The position numbers were made by a program, and so were the translations under genes. Source: Mesorhizobium sp. L-2-11 (GTDB lineage: Bacteria > Pseudomonadota > Alphaproteobacteria > Rhizobiales > Rhizobiaceae). Taken from it: a DNA stretch of 64,000 nucleotides. The stretch lies in NCBI RefSeq assembly GCF_016756595.1, contig NZ_AP023260.1, forward strand, positions 62,001 to 126,000. The letters are read 5' to 3'. Shown here piece by piece: positions 35,488 through 43,875 of the stretch (position 1 is its first letter; each line of letters opens with the position of its first letter). The notes beneath the pieces were generated by a model. The model was given only the letters and a program-made list of their open reading frames with translations, had not been told where the DNA came from and did no database searches.

Positions 35488-35621
35488 GTCCCCGCGCTCA
35501 ATCCCTCATGCACTTCATCGTTGCATGGGACGCATCGCCGGCGTGATGAGCCCTGCATTCGCCGAATATCCGAACGCAATTCACGGGCAAATGAAGGAAC
35601 TGTTGAGATATTGGAGGATAG

Positions 35622-36219
35622 ATGGGAATGGGCGGAGGTCGAGTTTGGATCGACACTAAGGAATTCAGGGGCTTCGGAAAGCGTGCTGACAATGTCGGCA
35701 GGGCAAGACAGATCAGGGCCATTGTCGCTCCACCTCCAAGGCGAACTCCAGCGGACTACGGCTTCTACGCGGTGCTTGGTCTGCTTGTCCTTGCCACCAT
35801 CGGATTCGTCGGCCTTATGCTGAAACGTTCCAGCATGCCCGTTGAGAAGACGGCTGCCGTCAGTGCCGTCGTGGAACCGCCATATGACGGTGGTTTGGTT
35901 ACAGCGCCGACTCGCGTCGATCGGACGGGCGAGCCTGATGTGACGTACATGGTCCAGAAAAGTGGCCTATGAAGGTGCGGGCGTCGTCAACGTGATCAGC
36001 TCACGCCGCAGCGCCAACACAGGCATCTGGTTCACGCAGGCCAGGTACGACTGCAACAAAGGAACGCTTTTCAACCTTGCTGGTGGCGAGAGTCAGGTCG
36101 CTATGTCGACCAAAGGCGCGGACTACAAGTGGAGCTATCTGGTGGACGGCTCCTCTGCAACGATGTTAGCGCGGTTCGCTTGTTCCAAGGCTGGGTTGAA
36201 GCTGTATGTCGCGGGTTGA
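35622..36219 (+). pseudogene. Membrane-anchored hypothetical protein with one frameshift
   Basis: Frame 1 (35622-35972) gives a basic N-terminus (GRVWIDTKEFRGFGKRADNV) and one membrane segment (YGFYAVLGLLVLATIGFVGL). Frame 2 continues from about 35955 with VAYEGAGVVNVISSRRSANT, WFTQARYDCNKGTLFNLAGG and ends LARFACSKAGLKLYVAG. Dropping one A from the AAAA at 35956-35959 joins them (MVQKVAYEGAG) into about 199 residues. It is either a real mutation or a sequencing error. Family unknown. Confidence 0.5.
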
Positions 36220-36467
36220 GGGATCGGTTGGCAATGGTCGCGGCTCAGACGCCGAGATCGTGGACGCAATTCGTAATCACATGCAGGCGGTCCTTTGCTT
36301 CCTGCATTTCGCCTATGGTGAAGCGCCGCCGACTTCCGTCATGCATCAAGCAGACGACCGCCGCTTCCTCGCCGCGCCATGGATTTGCTGAGGCCGACGA
36401 CAAGCCGTGCGCTAAACGGTTCCCGCGCCCTGGCTATCGCGTATGCAGGCCAGCCGCATGATGAACG

Positions 36468-37134
36468 GCATATCATCATGCAGTCTGGCTTTACTTACAG
36501 GGTTCCCTTGAGCCTGCGTCTGGTCGCGGAAATGCTGCTGCAGCGCGGGATCGTGGTTTCGTATGAGACAATCCGCGGTGGGCATCAAGGTCGGGCCGGA
36601 TTGCGCTCGCCGCTTGCGCCATATGGATGAGTTGTCATCACCATCGCTGGCAAGAGACACTGGTTGTGGCGCGCCGTCGGCCAGGACGGCTACGGCCTCG
36701 ACGAGATCGTCCAGACCCGCCGCAACACCAAGGTGCCAAGCGCTTGCTGAGGTGGCCGTTGAAGAAGCAGGTTCTGCGCCGAAACGCGTGGTCGCTGACA
36801 AGCTGCACACCTATGGAGCGGCCAAGCGTCAAGTGATACCGGCCGTCGAACATCGATCCCACAAAGGCCTCAACAATCGCGCCGAGAATGCGCACGTGCC
36901 ATTGCGAAAACGGGAGCGGACGATGCAGGGCTTCCGATCTCCAAGAGCACTGCAACGCTTCCTCTCGATCTTCTCGGCTCTGCGCAATCTCTTCGTCCCA
37001 CCCCACTCAAAACGCGCCGCTCTCGCCACCCGCATCTCCGCCTGAAGGCCTTCGCCGACTGGAAAGCCGTGACTGTGATCAGCTGACATCGACGGCCATA
37101 GGCCCTTAACGCATTGCAGACAACGTGACATCGC
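36468..37134 (+). mobile_element. IS6-like element, group A, degenerate copy
   Basis: Diverged relative of copies 1-3. It lacks the 5' end, carries several frameshifts in the first half, and has a readable second half (VEHRSHKGLNNRAENAHVPL, RERTMQGFRSPRALQRFLSI). It lacks the three shared lesions of copies 1-3 (it reads CGTGGTTTCGTATGAGAC where they have the first frameshift), so it split off before these arose. Its 3' end GACAACGTGACATCGCC gives the ancestral terminal sequence. Confidence 0.75.
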
Positions 37135-37480
37135 CATCGCAACTATTGGCTACGCGACAACCGTTGGGAGCGGCCCTTCATGGCTACCGCGGACGACAGT
37201 GTCGGGTTTACGACGATGTCGAAGATCGGACATAGATGGGGTCTGCTCAACACATTGTAATTCAAGACTTCATTCCTTTGGCATGATTAGTGCTGCAGAT
37301 GATCCGCAAACGTTGCACGCAACCGATACAATGAGGTGAGCGTCTTACGGATGCTTTGCGTTAACGGTCCATCAGTCTTCAAGGGGTGGCGGCCGCGCGG
37401 GCGCTGGCGCACGCCGGCCATCCCGATAGCCATCGAGCCTGTCTGCGTAGAACAGGAAGCAGGATGAAAGTGAGATCAGC
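37135..37480. other. Intergenic region upstream of the S46 peptidase gene
   Basis: No gene is evident. Likely contains the promoter of the peptidase gene; no box could be assigned with confidence. Confidence 0.3.
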
Positions 37481-39652
37481 ATGAACTCGAAAATGAATGC
37501 GCATTTGAAATGTTTGGCCCAAGCAACTGCCATCGCCTTGCTCTGGAAGGTCAGCGCTACATCGGCGCACGAAGGTATGTGGATGCCGGGGCAGATTGCG
37601 GAAGTGGGCGCGGCCATGCGCGAGGATGGGCTCCAACTCGATCCCGCCCAGTTGCGCCGTCTGGACACTGGTCCACTCAACGCGATCGTATCACTGGGCG
37701 GATGTTCCGCCTCATTCGTCAGTCCACAAGGGCTGGTCGCAACCAACCATCACTGCGTGTTCGGATCCATCCAGTACAACAGCAAGGAGGGACAGGACTA
37801 TCTGACAAACGGCTTTCTGGCGAAGAGCCTGGGTGACGAATTGCCCGCAGAGCCCGGCAGCCGCATCTATGTGATCGAGGATATCCGGGATGTAACCGCC
37901 GACATGCTAAAGGGCGTCTCGGACAAGCTGAACGGCTTTGCCCGCTATCAGCAGCTCGACACGAACCGCAAGGCGCTGATCGCCGCATGTGAAGGACAGC
38001 CCAATCGCCGCTGCGACGTAGGGTCCTATTATGGCGGCGCCTCCTACTATCTCCAACAGAAGCTCGAAATACAGGACGTGCGCCTCGTGTATGCGCCCGC
38101 GCTCGGCATCGGTAACTTCGGCGGTGAAACGGACAATTGGATGTGGCCGCGCCACACAGGCGACTTCGGCTTTTATCGCGCCTATGTCGCTCCTGACGGC
38201 TCCTCCCGGCCTTACGCGCGCGACAATGTCCCCTACGGGCCGAAGAGCTGGCTGCGCATCGCCTCAAAAGGTGTGCAAGAAGGCGATTTCGTGATGGTCG
38301 CCGGCTTTCCCGGAGCAACCAATCGGTTCCTCACCGCGGATGAAGTCCGGTTCAGCTTCGCGGACTATGAACCGCTGCTGCAGCGTTTGTTGTCGGATTA
38401 TGCGGCCCAGATCAACCAAGCCACGGCAGGTAATCGCGAAGCGCAGATCCGCTACGCCGCCATCCTGCGAGGCGTTGAAAACTACAAGAAGAAGCTGGCG
38501 GGCGATCTTGCCGGCGCCGACGCAATCGGGCTCGACGCGCGCAAGGCCATCGAGGAGAAAGCTTTTTGCGACTGGGTCGCAGACGATCCCGCGCGGCAGG
38601 CGCGCTATGGCGCAGCAATCCGCGAACTGGACGCCATGGTGGCCGAGAATAGCCGTGCCTCGCTCAAGGGGCTGCGGCAGGCGCTGCTGAACCGCGCGCA
38701 AATCCTCTCGTCCGCGCGCACTCTCTATCGCTGGGCGAAGGAACACGAGAAGCCCGATGAAGACCGTGAAAGCGGCTTTCAAGATCGTGACCGTAACGAG
38801 ACCCTCGATCAACTGACGCAGATCGAACTCCGCTATCTGCCCGACATCGATCGCAAGCTGTTCGAGGCCGCGCTCGATGAGTATCGTCGGCTAGACGCAA
38901 AGGATCGCGATACTGCGTTCGAGACCGCTTTGGACCAAATTGGCCTTGACCGAGTTTATGCAGAGACCAAACTCGCCGACACGGCCACGCGGCTCGGCTG
39001 GCTCGGCAAGCCGGCTACTGCCTTCGAGGCGTCGGATGATCCTTTCATTAAGCTGGCGGTCGCGCTCTATCCCGGCGACATAGCTGCGGAGCGGGCGAAG
39101 AAAGACCGCGCCGGCCGCACGCAGGCGCCCCGCGCGACCTATATGCAGGGCCTGCGAGCCTATCGGCAGGCAATCGACCAGCCCGTGTATCCTGACGCGA
39201 ATGGATCGCTGCGCCTCACCTGGGGCAAGGTGACAGGGCGAACGCGTGACGGGCAGATTTGGACGCCCTTCACCACGGCCGAGGGACTTCTGGCCAAGCA
39301 CACTGGCAGGGGCGAGTTCGATGCGCCGGATGGGGTGGTTGCCGCGATTCGGGTCAAGGATTATGGCCCCTATGTCGCGCCAGCGCTGGGCACGTTGCCG
39401 GTCGACTTCATGTCCACGGTCGACATCACCAACGGCAACAGCGGCTCGGCGACGCTGAACGGGCGTGGCGAGTTCGTGGGTCTCGCGTTCGACGGCACGC
39501 TTGAGGGGGTGATCTCGGACTGGGCCCCCGACGCGGACCGCAATCGCAGCATCCATGTCGACAGTCGCTTCATGATCTGGACCATGGACAAGATCGACGG
39601 CGCGGGCCGGTTGCTCAAGGAAATGGGAGTGCGGCGGGCGCCGCGCTCCTGA
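37481..39652 (+). CDS. S46 family dipeptidyl peptidase (DPP7/DPP11-like)
   Basis: 723 residues with a signal peptide (CLAQATAIALLWKVSATSAH, residues 11-30). S46 landmarks follow: EGMWMPGQI at the mature start, LVATNHHCVFG (catalytic His, residues 90-91), GGETDNWMWPRHTGDFGFYR (Asp region, about 215-232) and DITNGNSGSATLNGRGEF near the C-terminus (nucleophilic Ser). These periplasmic enzymes cut dipeptides from peptide N-termini and occur mainly in Bacteroidetes and xanthomonads or sphingomonads, so its presence on a rhizobial-type replicon suggests transfer. Full family length. ATG at 37481; AAGCAGGATGAAAGTG upstream leaves the start slightly uncertain. Confidence 0.9.
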   Translation: MNSKMNAHLKCLAQATAIALLWKVSATSAHEGMWMPGQIAEVGAAMREDGLQLDPAQLRRLDTGPLNAIVSLGGCSASFVSPQGLVATNHHCVFGSIQYNSKEGQDYLTNGFLAKSLGDELPAEPGSRIYVIEDIRDVTADMLKGVSDKLNGFARYQQLDTNRKALIAACEGQPNRRCDVGSYYGGASYYLQQKLEIQDVRLVYAPALGIGNFGGETDNWMWPRHTGDFGFYRAYVAPDGSSRPYARDNVPYGPKSWLRIASKGVQEGDFVMVAGFPGATNRFLTADEVRFSFADYEPLLQRLLSDYAAQINQATAGNREAQIRYAAILRGVENYKKKLAGDLAGADAIGLDARKAIEEKAFCDWVADDPARQARYGAAIRELDAMVAENSRASLKGLRQALLNRAQILSSARTLYRWAKEHEKPDEDRESGFQDRDRNETLDQLTQIELRYLPDIDRKLFEAALDEYRRLDAKDRDTAFETALDQIGLDRVYAETKLADTATRLGWLGKPATAFEASDDPFIKLAVALYPGDIAAERAKKDRAGRTQAPRATYMQGLRAYRQAIDQPVYPDANGSLRLTWGKVTGRTRDGQIWTPFTTAEGLLAKHTGRGEFDAPDGVVAAIRVKDYGPYVAPALGTLPVDFMSTVDITNGNSGSATLNGRGEFVGLAFDGTLEGVISDWAPDADRNRSIHVDSRFMIWTMDKIDGAGRLLKEMGVRRAPRS

Positions 39653-39681
39653 GCGGATAAATAGAAAACGTTGTTAACACA

Positions 39682-41103
39682 GTGGCGCGGGCTACAGGTT
39701 CGGTGAAGACAGCCGATGCGGGAGGGAGCAATTCGGTTTCCGTATGGGAGGACGACCCCGGATCGGGGGTGCTTGTTAGCCGACCCATTCCAGACCTTTC
39801 CAAGAAGCCTCTTGCCTTTCGGTTTCCCAAGCCTGCTCCGGAGCCAAGCGTATACCCTCCCGGAGCGGCCGATTTCAGGTATTGGACTGCAGCGGAAGCG
39901 TTGCGACGAGGCGCAGATTTCTGGTCCGCGCGCGTTCCGCTGACGAAGTGGCGGGTCGGCGCGACCCTAAAGGTCATCCTAGACGAAGAAGTCGGTCTCA
40001 ACGCCTATTATGATCGTACGGCACTTAACTTCTTCTACGACCCCTCTCCAACAGGCACCGTCTATTCGGGAGAGAGTCCGGATGTGGTTTGCCACGAGAT
40101 GGGACACGCGGTGTTGGACTCCTTCAAGCCGGAGTTGTGGGACGTAGGCAGCCAGGAAGTCGCGGCATTCCATGAATCTTTCGCAGACATCAGCGCCATC
40201 TTGTCGGCTATCCAGCTACCGTCGCTCCGCACCGGCATACTGCAGGATACAGGCGGCCGTCTGTACAGGAACTCGCGGCTTTCTCGCCTCGCTGAGCAGC
40301 TCGGCGCGGCCATCCGCGCGCAGCGTCCGGACGCTGTAGACGCGGACTGCCTGCGGAATGCAGTGAATTCCTTCGCGTACCTAGACCCGACGACCATCCC
40401 CAACTCCGCTCCGGCAGAACACCTTTCCTCCGAGCCGCACTCGTTCTCGCGAGTTTTTACAGGCGCGTTCTTCGAATCGCTGGGTGCGGCCCTTTCTGCC
40501 AAGTCGCAAAATCCGGCGATGCCGACGGAGGCTGAATTGCTATCAGTTGCAAGCGATCTGGCTGGCATTCTCATTAGCGCGATCAAAGCTTCGCCGGTGG
40601 TGTCCAACTGGTACGCCCAAGTTGCCGCGAATATGGTGATCGCAGCTGGCTCGGTGGATGCCAGATACCCGCCGATCATCAAAGCAATCTACGTGCGTCG
40701 TTTGATCCTTTCTCTGCACTCCGCAGCAAGCATTGCCTCTGTCCCGCCGATTGTCGGTGCGCCTGCTGCCGCGCAGGAAGAGCTGGCCGAGATAGCGTTG
40801 CCCGCAGACCACTACGGCATTAGCGGGGTGCTCTTCGTCAAGACGCCATCACAGAGTTGCCGTTTCGTCGCATTAAGCGCCGCCGGCGACTTGTCGTCGA
40901 TACAGCCTCTGGGTGCAGAGACCGCGGCTCAGGTGTTCGTCGACGATCTATTTAGCCGAGGTCGTGTGGACTATGGCGAGGTGGTCTTGCCCGAGGCTCG
41001 GCTGGACCACGGACATAGGCTAAAGTCACATCGGCTGGTGAAGACCCCCGGGGGCGCGCGCTTGGCTAGGCTGCTATTCGATTGCGACTGCGGATGCCAA
41101 TGA
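39682..41103 (+). CDS. HExxH zinc metallopeptidase, gluzincin type
   Basis: 473 residues from a GTG at 39682, 29 bases after the S46 peptidase stop. The active-site motif is VVCHEMGHAVLDSF (HExxH), followed about 22 residues later by AAFHESFADISAI, whose Glu is a likely third zinc ligand, as in thermolysin or fungalysin-like enzymes. The upstream part (VGLNAYYDRTALNFFYD) fits the edge strand of that fold. No signal peptide is visible. The C-terminus ends with Cys residues (DCDCGCQ). The position suggests co-transcription with the S46 gene. Confidence 0.75.
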   Translation: MARATGSVKTADAGGSNSVSVWEDDPGSGVLVSRPIPDLSKKPLAFRFPKPAPEPSVYPPGAADFRYWTAAEALRRGADFWSARVPLTKWRVGATLKVILDEEVGLNAYYDRTALNFFYDPSPTGTVYSGESPDVVCHEMGHAVLDSFKPELWDVGSQEVAAFHESFADISAILSAIQLPSLRTGILQDTGGRLYRNSRLSRLAEQLGAAIRAQRPDAVDADCLRNAVNSFAYLDPTTIPNSAPAEHLSSEPHSFSRVFTGAFFESLGAALSAKSQNPAMPTEAELLSVASDLAGILISAIKASPVVSNWYAQVAANMVIAAGSVDARYPPIIKAIYVRRLILSLHSAASIASVPPIVGAPAAAQEELAEIALPADHYGISGVLFVKTPSQSCRFVALSAAGDLSSIQPLGAETAAQVFVDDLFSRGRVDYGEVVLPEARLDHGHRLKSHRLVKTPGGARLARLLFDCDCGCQ

Positions 41104-41147
41104 TAAGATGGACAATATGATATGGAAGTTGATTAAGGAGAGCGAAG

Positions 41148-41348
41148 GTGCCATCCAAAAGGGAGGCTGGTGTAATGGTCCCGGACGACGCCGACAAAGC
41201 GGCGTTCGTGCGGGGTTTGATCGAACGGGGCGAAGCCCTAGAGGCCAATCCCGACGGCTCTTTGCCTCCTGGGGCCACCCATCTGATTGTCGGCAAGACA
41301 GAGAACGGGCTGCCGATCGTAAGGCGCGCCAAGTTTAGCGCGTTCTAG
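41148..41348 (+). CDS. Small hypothetical protein downstream of metallopeptidase
   Basis: 66 residues from a GTG at 41148 (or the ATG at 41175), with AAGGAGAGCGAAG just upstream. Soluble, with AAFVRGLIERGEALEANPDG, LPPGATHLIVGKTENGLPIV. It follows the metallopeptidase by 44 bases and is probably in its operon. Partner or inhibitor roles are speculation. Confidence 0.6.
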   Translation: MPSKREAGVMVPDDADKAAFVRGLIERGEALEANPDGSLPPGATHLIVGKTENGLPIVRRAKFSAF

Positions 41349-41488
41349 CGCCTAAAATCTGACGCTTGGTTCGATAGATCCCTTTGCGTCGATGTCGGAC
41401 GACCCGGACTTCGAGTAGATGATAGATTCCACGATCATCCTCGCCATCAATATGCTTCGGGCGCTAAAAGGGGCTGAGGATCACGCCC

Positions 41489-41872
41489 TTGGCCATTCCC
41501 GCGGCGGCCCCACCGATGTACATATGGCCTTCAGAGGTCTGGCTGCCCGGTGCGCTTCACCTTGACCGCCGGCCACAGGGTGATTGCCTGCAGGCCCATG
41601 CCCTGAGCGACGGCTTGCCCGCCAAAGTCGTTATGGTCGATACTGCCAATGACGCAGATCGCCTGCACGCTAAGTGATCGCGGAAAAAGACGCCGTGGCG
41701 GTCATCGCCACACAACCCGTCTCCTGCTCAAAAATACCCTATCAACAAGCACCCCTACGCCACCTGATCGAATGTTACTTCGCTAAGGCCAAACAGTTCC
41801 GACGCTTCGCAACTCCCTTCCCCGCTTCGAGAAAACCGCTAGGAAGTATCTCGGTGCGTCACCCTCGCAGAA
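41489..41872 (+). pseudogene. IS5 family transposase remnant
   Basis: Across two frames the plus strand gives RGGPTDVHM, LDRRPQGDCLQAHALSDG and VIAEKDAVAVIATQPVSC, then PLRHLIECYFAKAKQFRRFA. This matches IS5/IS427 transposases (start of the DDE domain, then the RHLIENxFxKLKQFRRIATR tail). The catalytic region is broken by frameshifts. Confidence 0.65.
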
Positions 41873-42118
41873 CTCCTAGTCTAGGAGATTAGAGCACCGC
41901 GTATCGATCGGGTAACAAGGCCCCTACTGTCGGATATTCGACAGTGTGTCCGAAACGAGACACGCCACGCTCAGAGTTACCGCGTTGTCCCGGCATCAAA
42001 GTTTCGATTGGCGCGAGATTTGCTGATTGACAGTCGCTCTTACGCTCTTGGGCGAACCCAAGATCTAGTGATGCTCTGGCGGAGGAGTGAAAACTCTGGC
42101 ACAAAATGGAGCGCCAAA

Positions 42119-42592
42119 ATGACCACACCGATTCAGCAGTTGACAAACCAGGTCGACGACAGCGCCGGCCCCAAATACCAGCCGCCTTGGGATTTTCTGA
42201 CCACCGACACGAATACAGGCGTGGGCGGGAAGTACATCTACATTGGCTATATCCTGGGTGACAGCAATCCTGTGACATCGATCAACTTCGTTGCGTACGA
42301 CGGAGCGCAATCGAATCCGCCCTCTGGTTGGCAATGGACTGGCCAAGACCTCAAACAAGGAGCAGGCGGGAAATACATTTACATGATCTGGAAAAACGGC
42401 GAATCAAGCAAGAAGCCCATCACAGCCCTCCAACTGCTTGTAACCAATCAATCCACACAGCCAGCTATCGCCGGGTATGAGGCAATCAATCAAGATCTGA
42501 ATCAAGGTGCGGGTGGACCTTACATTTGGCCGTATTACAGCACGACAATTTCGATGCAACAGAAGGAAGAGGCCATCCTGGCAAAAGCATAG
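42119..42592 (+). CDS. MABP-like triple-repeat protein
   Basis: 157 residues from the ATG at 42119 (ATGGAGCGCC upstream). Three repeats are visible: TDTNTGVGGKYIYIGYILGD, GQDLKQGAGGKYIYMIW and NQDLNQGAGGPYIWPYYST, each followed or preceded by a hydrophobic strand (SINFVAYDG, ALQLLVTNQ). The D-L-N-x-G-A-G-G-x-Y-I pattern is that of MABP/MVB12-type beta-prism domains, which can bind membranes. No signal peptide. It lies about 0.9 kb upstream of the proteusin-like cluster; a link is possible but unproven. An upstream GTG/ATG start at 42008 is less likely. Confidence 0.6.
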   Translation: MTTPIQQLTNQVDDSAGPKYQPPWDFLTTDTNTGVGGKYIYIGYILGDSNPVTSINFVAYDGAQSNPPSGWQWTGQDLKQGAGGKYIYMIWKNGESSKKPITALQLLVTNQSTQPAIAGYEAINQDLNQGAGGPYIWPYYSTTISMQQKEEAILAKA

Positions 42593-43485
42593 GCGAGCCA
42601 TGGCCACGCTGCGTTAGCGCCGCAGTCAGCGGCGGCGCAGACGCGTACTACTTTACAATCCGCCCTTGAGAACATTGCGCACGGACGGCGTTTGTTTCAC
42701 TTGGCGAAGATGAAGCACCGACCATTCCCCATGGATTTACCTCGGGGCTTTCTCCCACACTGACGTATACAGCGCTGATCGCGACGACCTTCCCCGCTGG
42801 TATTTCACACCTCCGCGCCTCGGCGTCGGGGTCGAAACAGACGCAGTCCGGCGGATTCTTGGCTTCCAAGTTTTTTGGGATCATGCGGCGCGCGGGAATT
42901 AGGTGCGTGGGTATTGAGGCGGATGGTCGTCGATACGTGTGACAAGGCCATAGATGCCGATTCTCAATTCTTGTGCAGCTTCAACTCGACCTGATCTGTC
43001 AGAAGGCTGCGCTCGATCTCAGCGGCGATAGGCTCTGCGTCAACCCATAAATGTGCGGCAACAGGCTGGTGGCAGGTTTAATTTTCCAATGCCCTCTCAG
43101 GCGGGTATTTCGCTGACGTAAAACGACGTACCGAGCGGTGCCGGCAACATGGTGTCTCGATCCCGAGCAACAATACTGTCGTTATAGGCCCAAATTGTCG
43201 CCTATCAAACAGACGCACTAAATGCGAAACGGTGCGCAGCCCTCATTGAAAAAAAGAAAAAAGAAGCGCGACGCAAAGGTGCGCCCGCCCGAATTGGGTA
43301 TCAGCGCGCAGCTACGTCCTGAGATTGGTACGTCACTTGCTTGGTCAATTTTGCCGTTGTGAAGGGTTTCTCCACAACCAACGGAGATGACGAAGGCAAT
43401 TGGCCCAGAAGTGCCGAATTGATCGGCGCGACTGAAGAGTTGGGCTGAAGGGCTGCGGGCGTAACGTGCCGAAGGGAGATTAACT
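42593..43485. other. Long intergenic region before the proteusin-like cluster
   Basis: About 0.9 kb without a convincing gene. It contains a GC-rich inverted repeat at about 42617-42640 that could end the MABP-like transcript, and an A-rich tract near 43245-43262. The promoter of the precursor gene is expected in the last 300 bases, but no consensus box stands out. Confidence 0.35.
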
Positions 43486-43875
43486 ATGTCGCAAGCTGAG
43501 GTAGAGCGATTCGTCGACGATCTGGCGAAAGACGACAGTCTGCTCGAAAAGGTAAAACCGTATGCTACGGGTCTCGCATCGGTTGTGGCGGTCGGAAAGA
43601 ACCACGGCTACAATTTCACACTCGATGAGGCTAAGAGTTACATTCAATCGCGAAGCCCACGCGAGTTGACCGATAAGCAGCTCGATGCGATCGTCGGCGG
43701 CAAGCATCATTCGAGCGTTGCGACCTCGACCAAAGTTGTGCAGACCACAGTCGTCGCTACCTCCGCTGTGGAGGCAGTGGAGGTAGCTACGACTGTCACT
43801 TCGACAGCGGAGGTAGCGACGACTGTCACTGCGGCAGCCGAAGCCGTTGTAGTCGTCGCTGCGGTCCTGATATGA
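43486..43875 (+). CDS. Nif11-like proteusin precursor peptide with repetitive core
   Basis: 129 residues with GAAGGGAGATTAACT before the ATG. Residues 1-70 form a Nif11-type leader (QAEVERFVDDLAKDDSLLEK, KNHGYNFTLDEAKSYI, LTDKQLDAIV) that ends in a Gly-Gly cleavage site at 71-72. The 57-residue core (73-129) is almost only Val, Ala, Thr, Ser and Glu, and repeats with a ten-residue period: VEVATTVTST (98-107), AEVATTVTAA (108-117), AEAVVVVAAV (118-127). No Cys, Gly, Trp or Asn. The stop overlaps the epimerase start region. With an epimerase and a C-methyltransferase next door, it is the likely substrate of a polytheonamide-like pathway. Confidence 0.88.
   Translation: MSQAEVERFVDDLAKDDSLLEKVKPYATGLASVVAVGKNHGYNFTLDEAKSYIQSRSPRELTDKQLDAIVGGKHHSSVATSTKVVQTTVVATSAVEAVEVATTVTSTAEVATTVTAAAEAVVVVAAVLI
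43776..43869 (+). repeat. Tandem 30-bp repeats in the precursor core
   Basis: GAGGTAGCTACGACTGTCAC and GAGGTAGCGACGACTGTCAC recur 30 bases apart within the core, with a third, diverged unit after them. They encode the ten-residue repeats of the peptide core and could have expanded by slippage. Confidence 0.7.

Noticed and set aside
42648..42884. A 78-codon minus-strand ORF between the MABP-like gene and the proteusin-like cluster
   Set aside because: No ribosome-binding site, no family resemblance and composition like random GC-rich frames.
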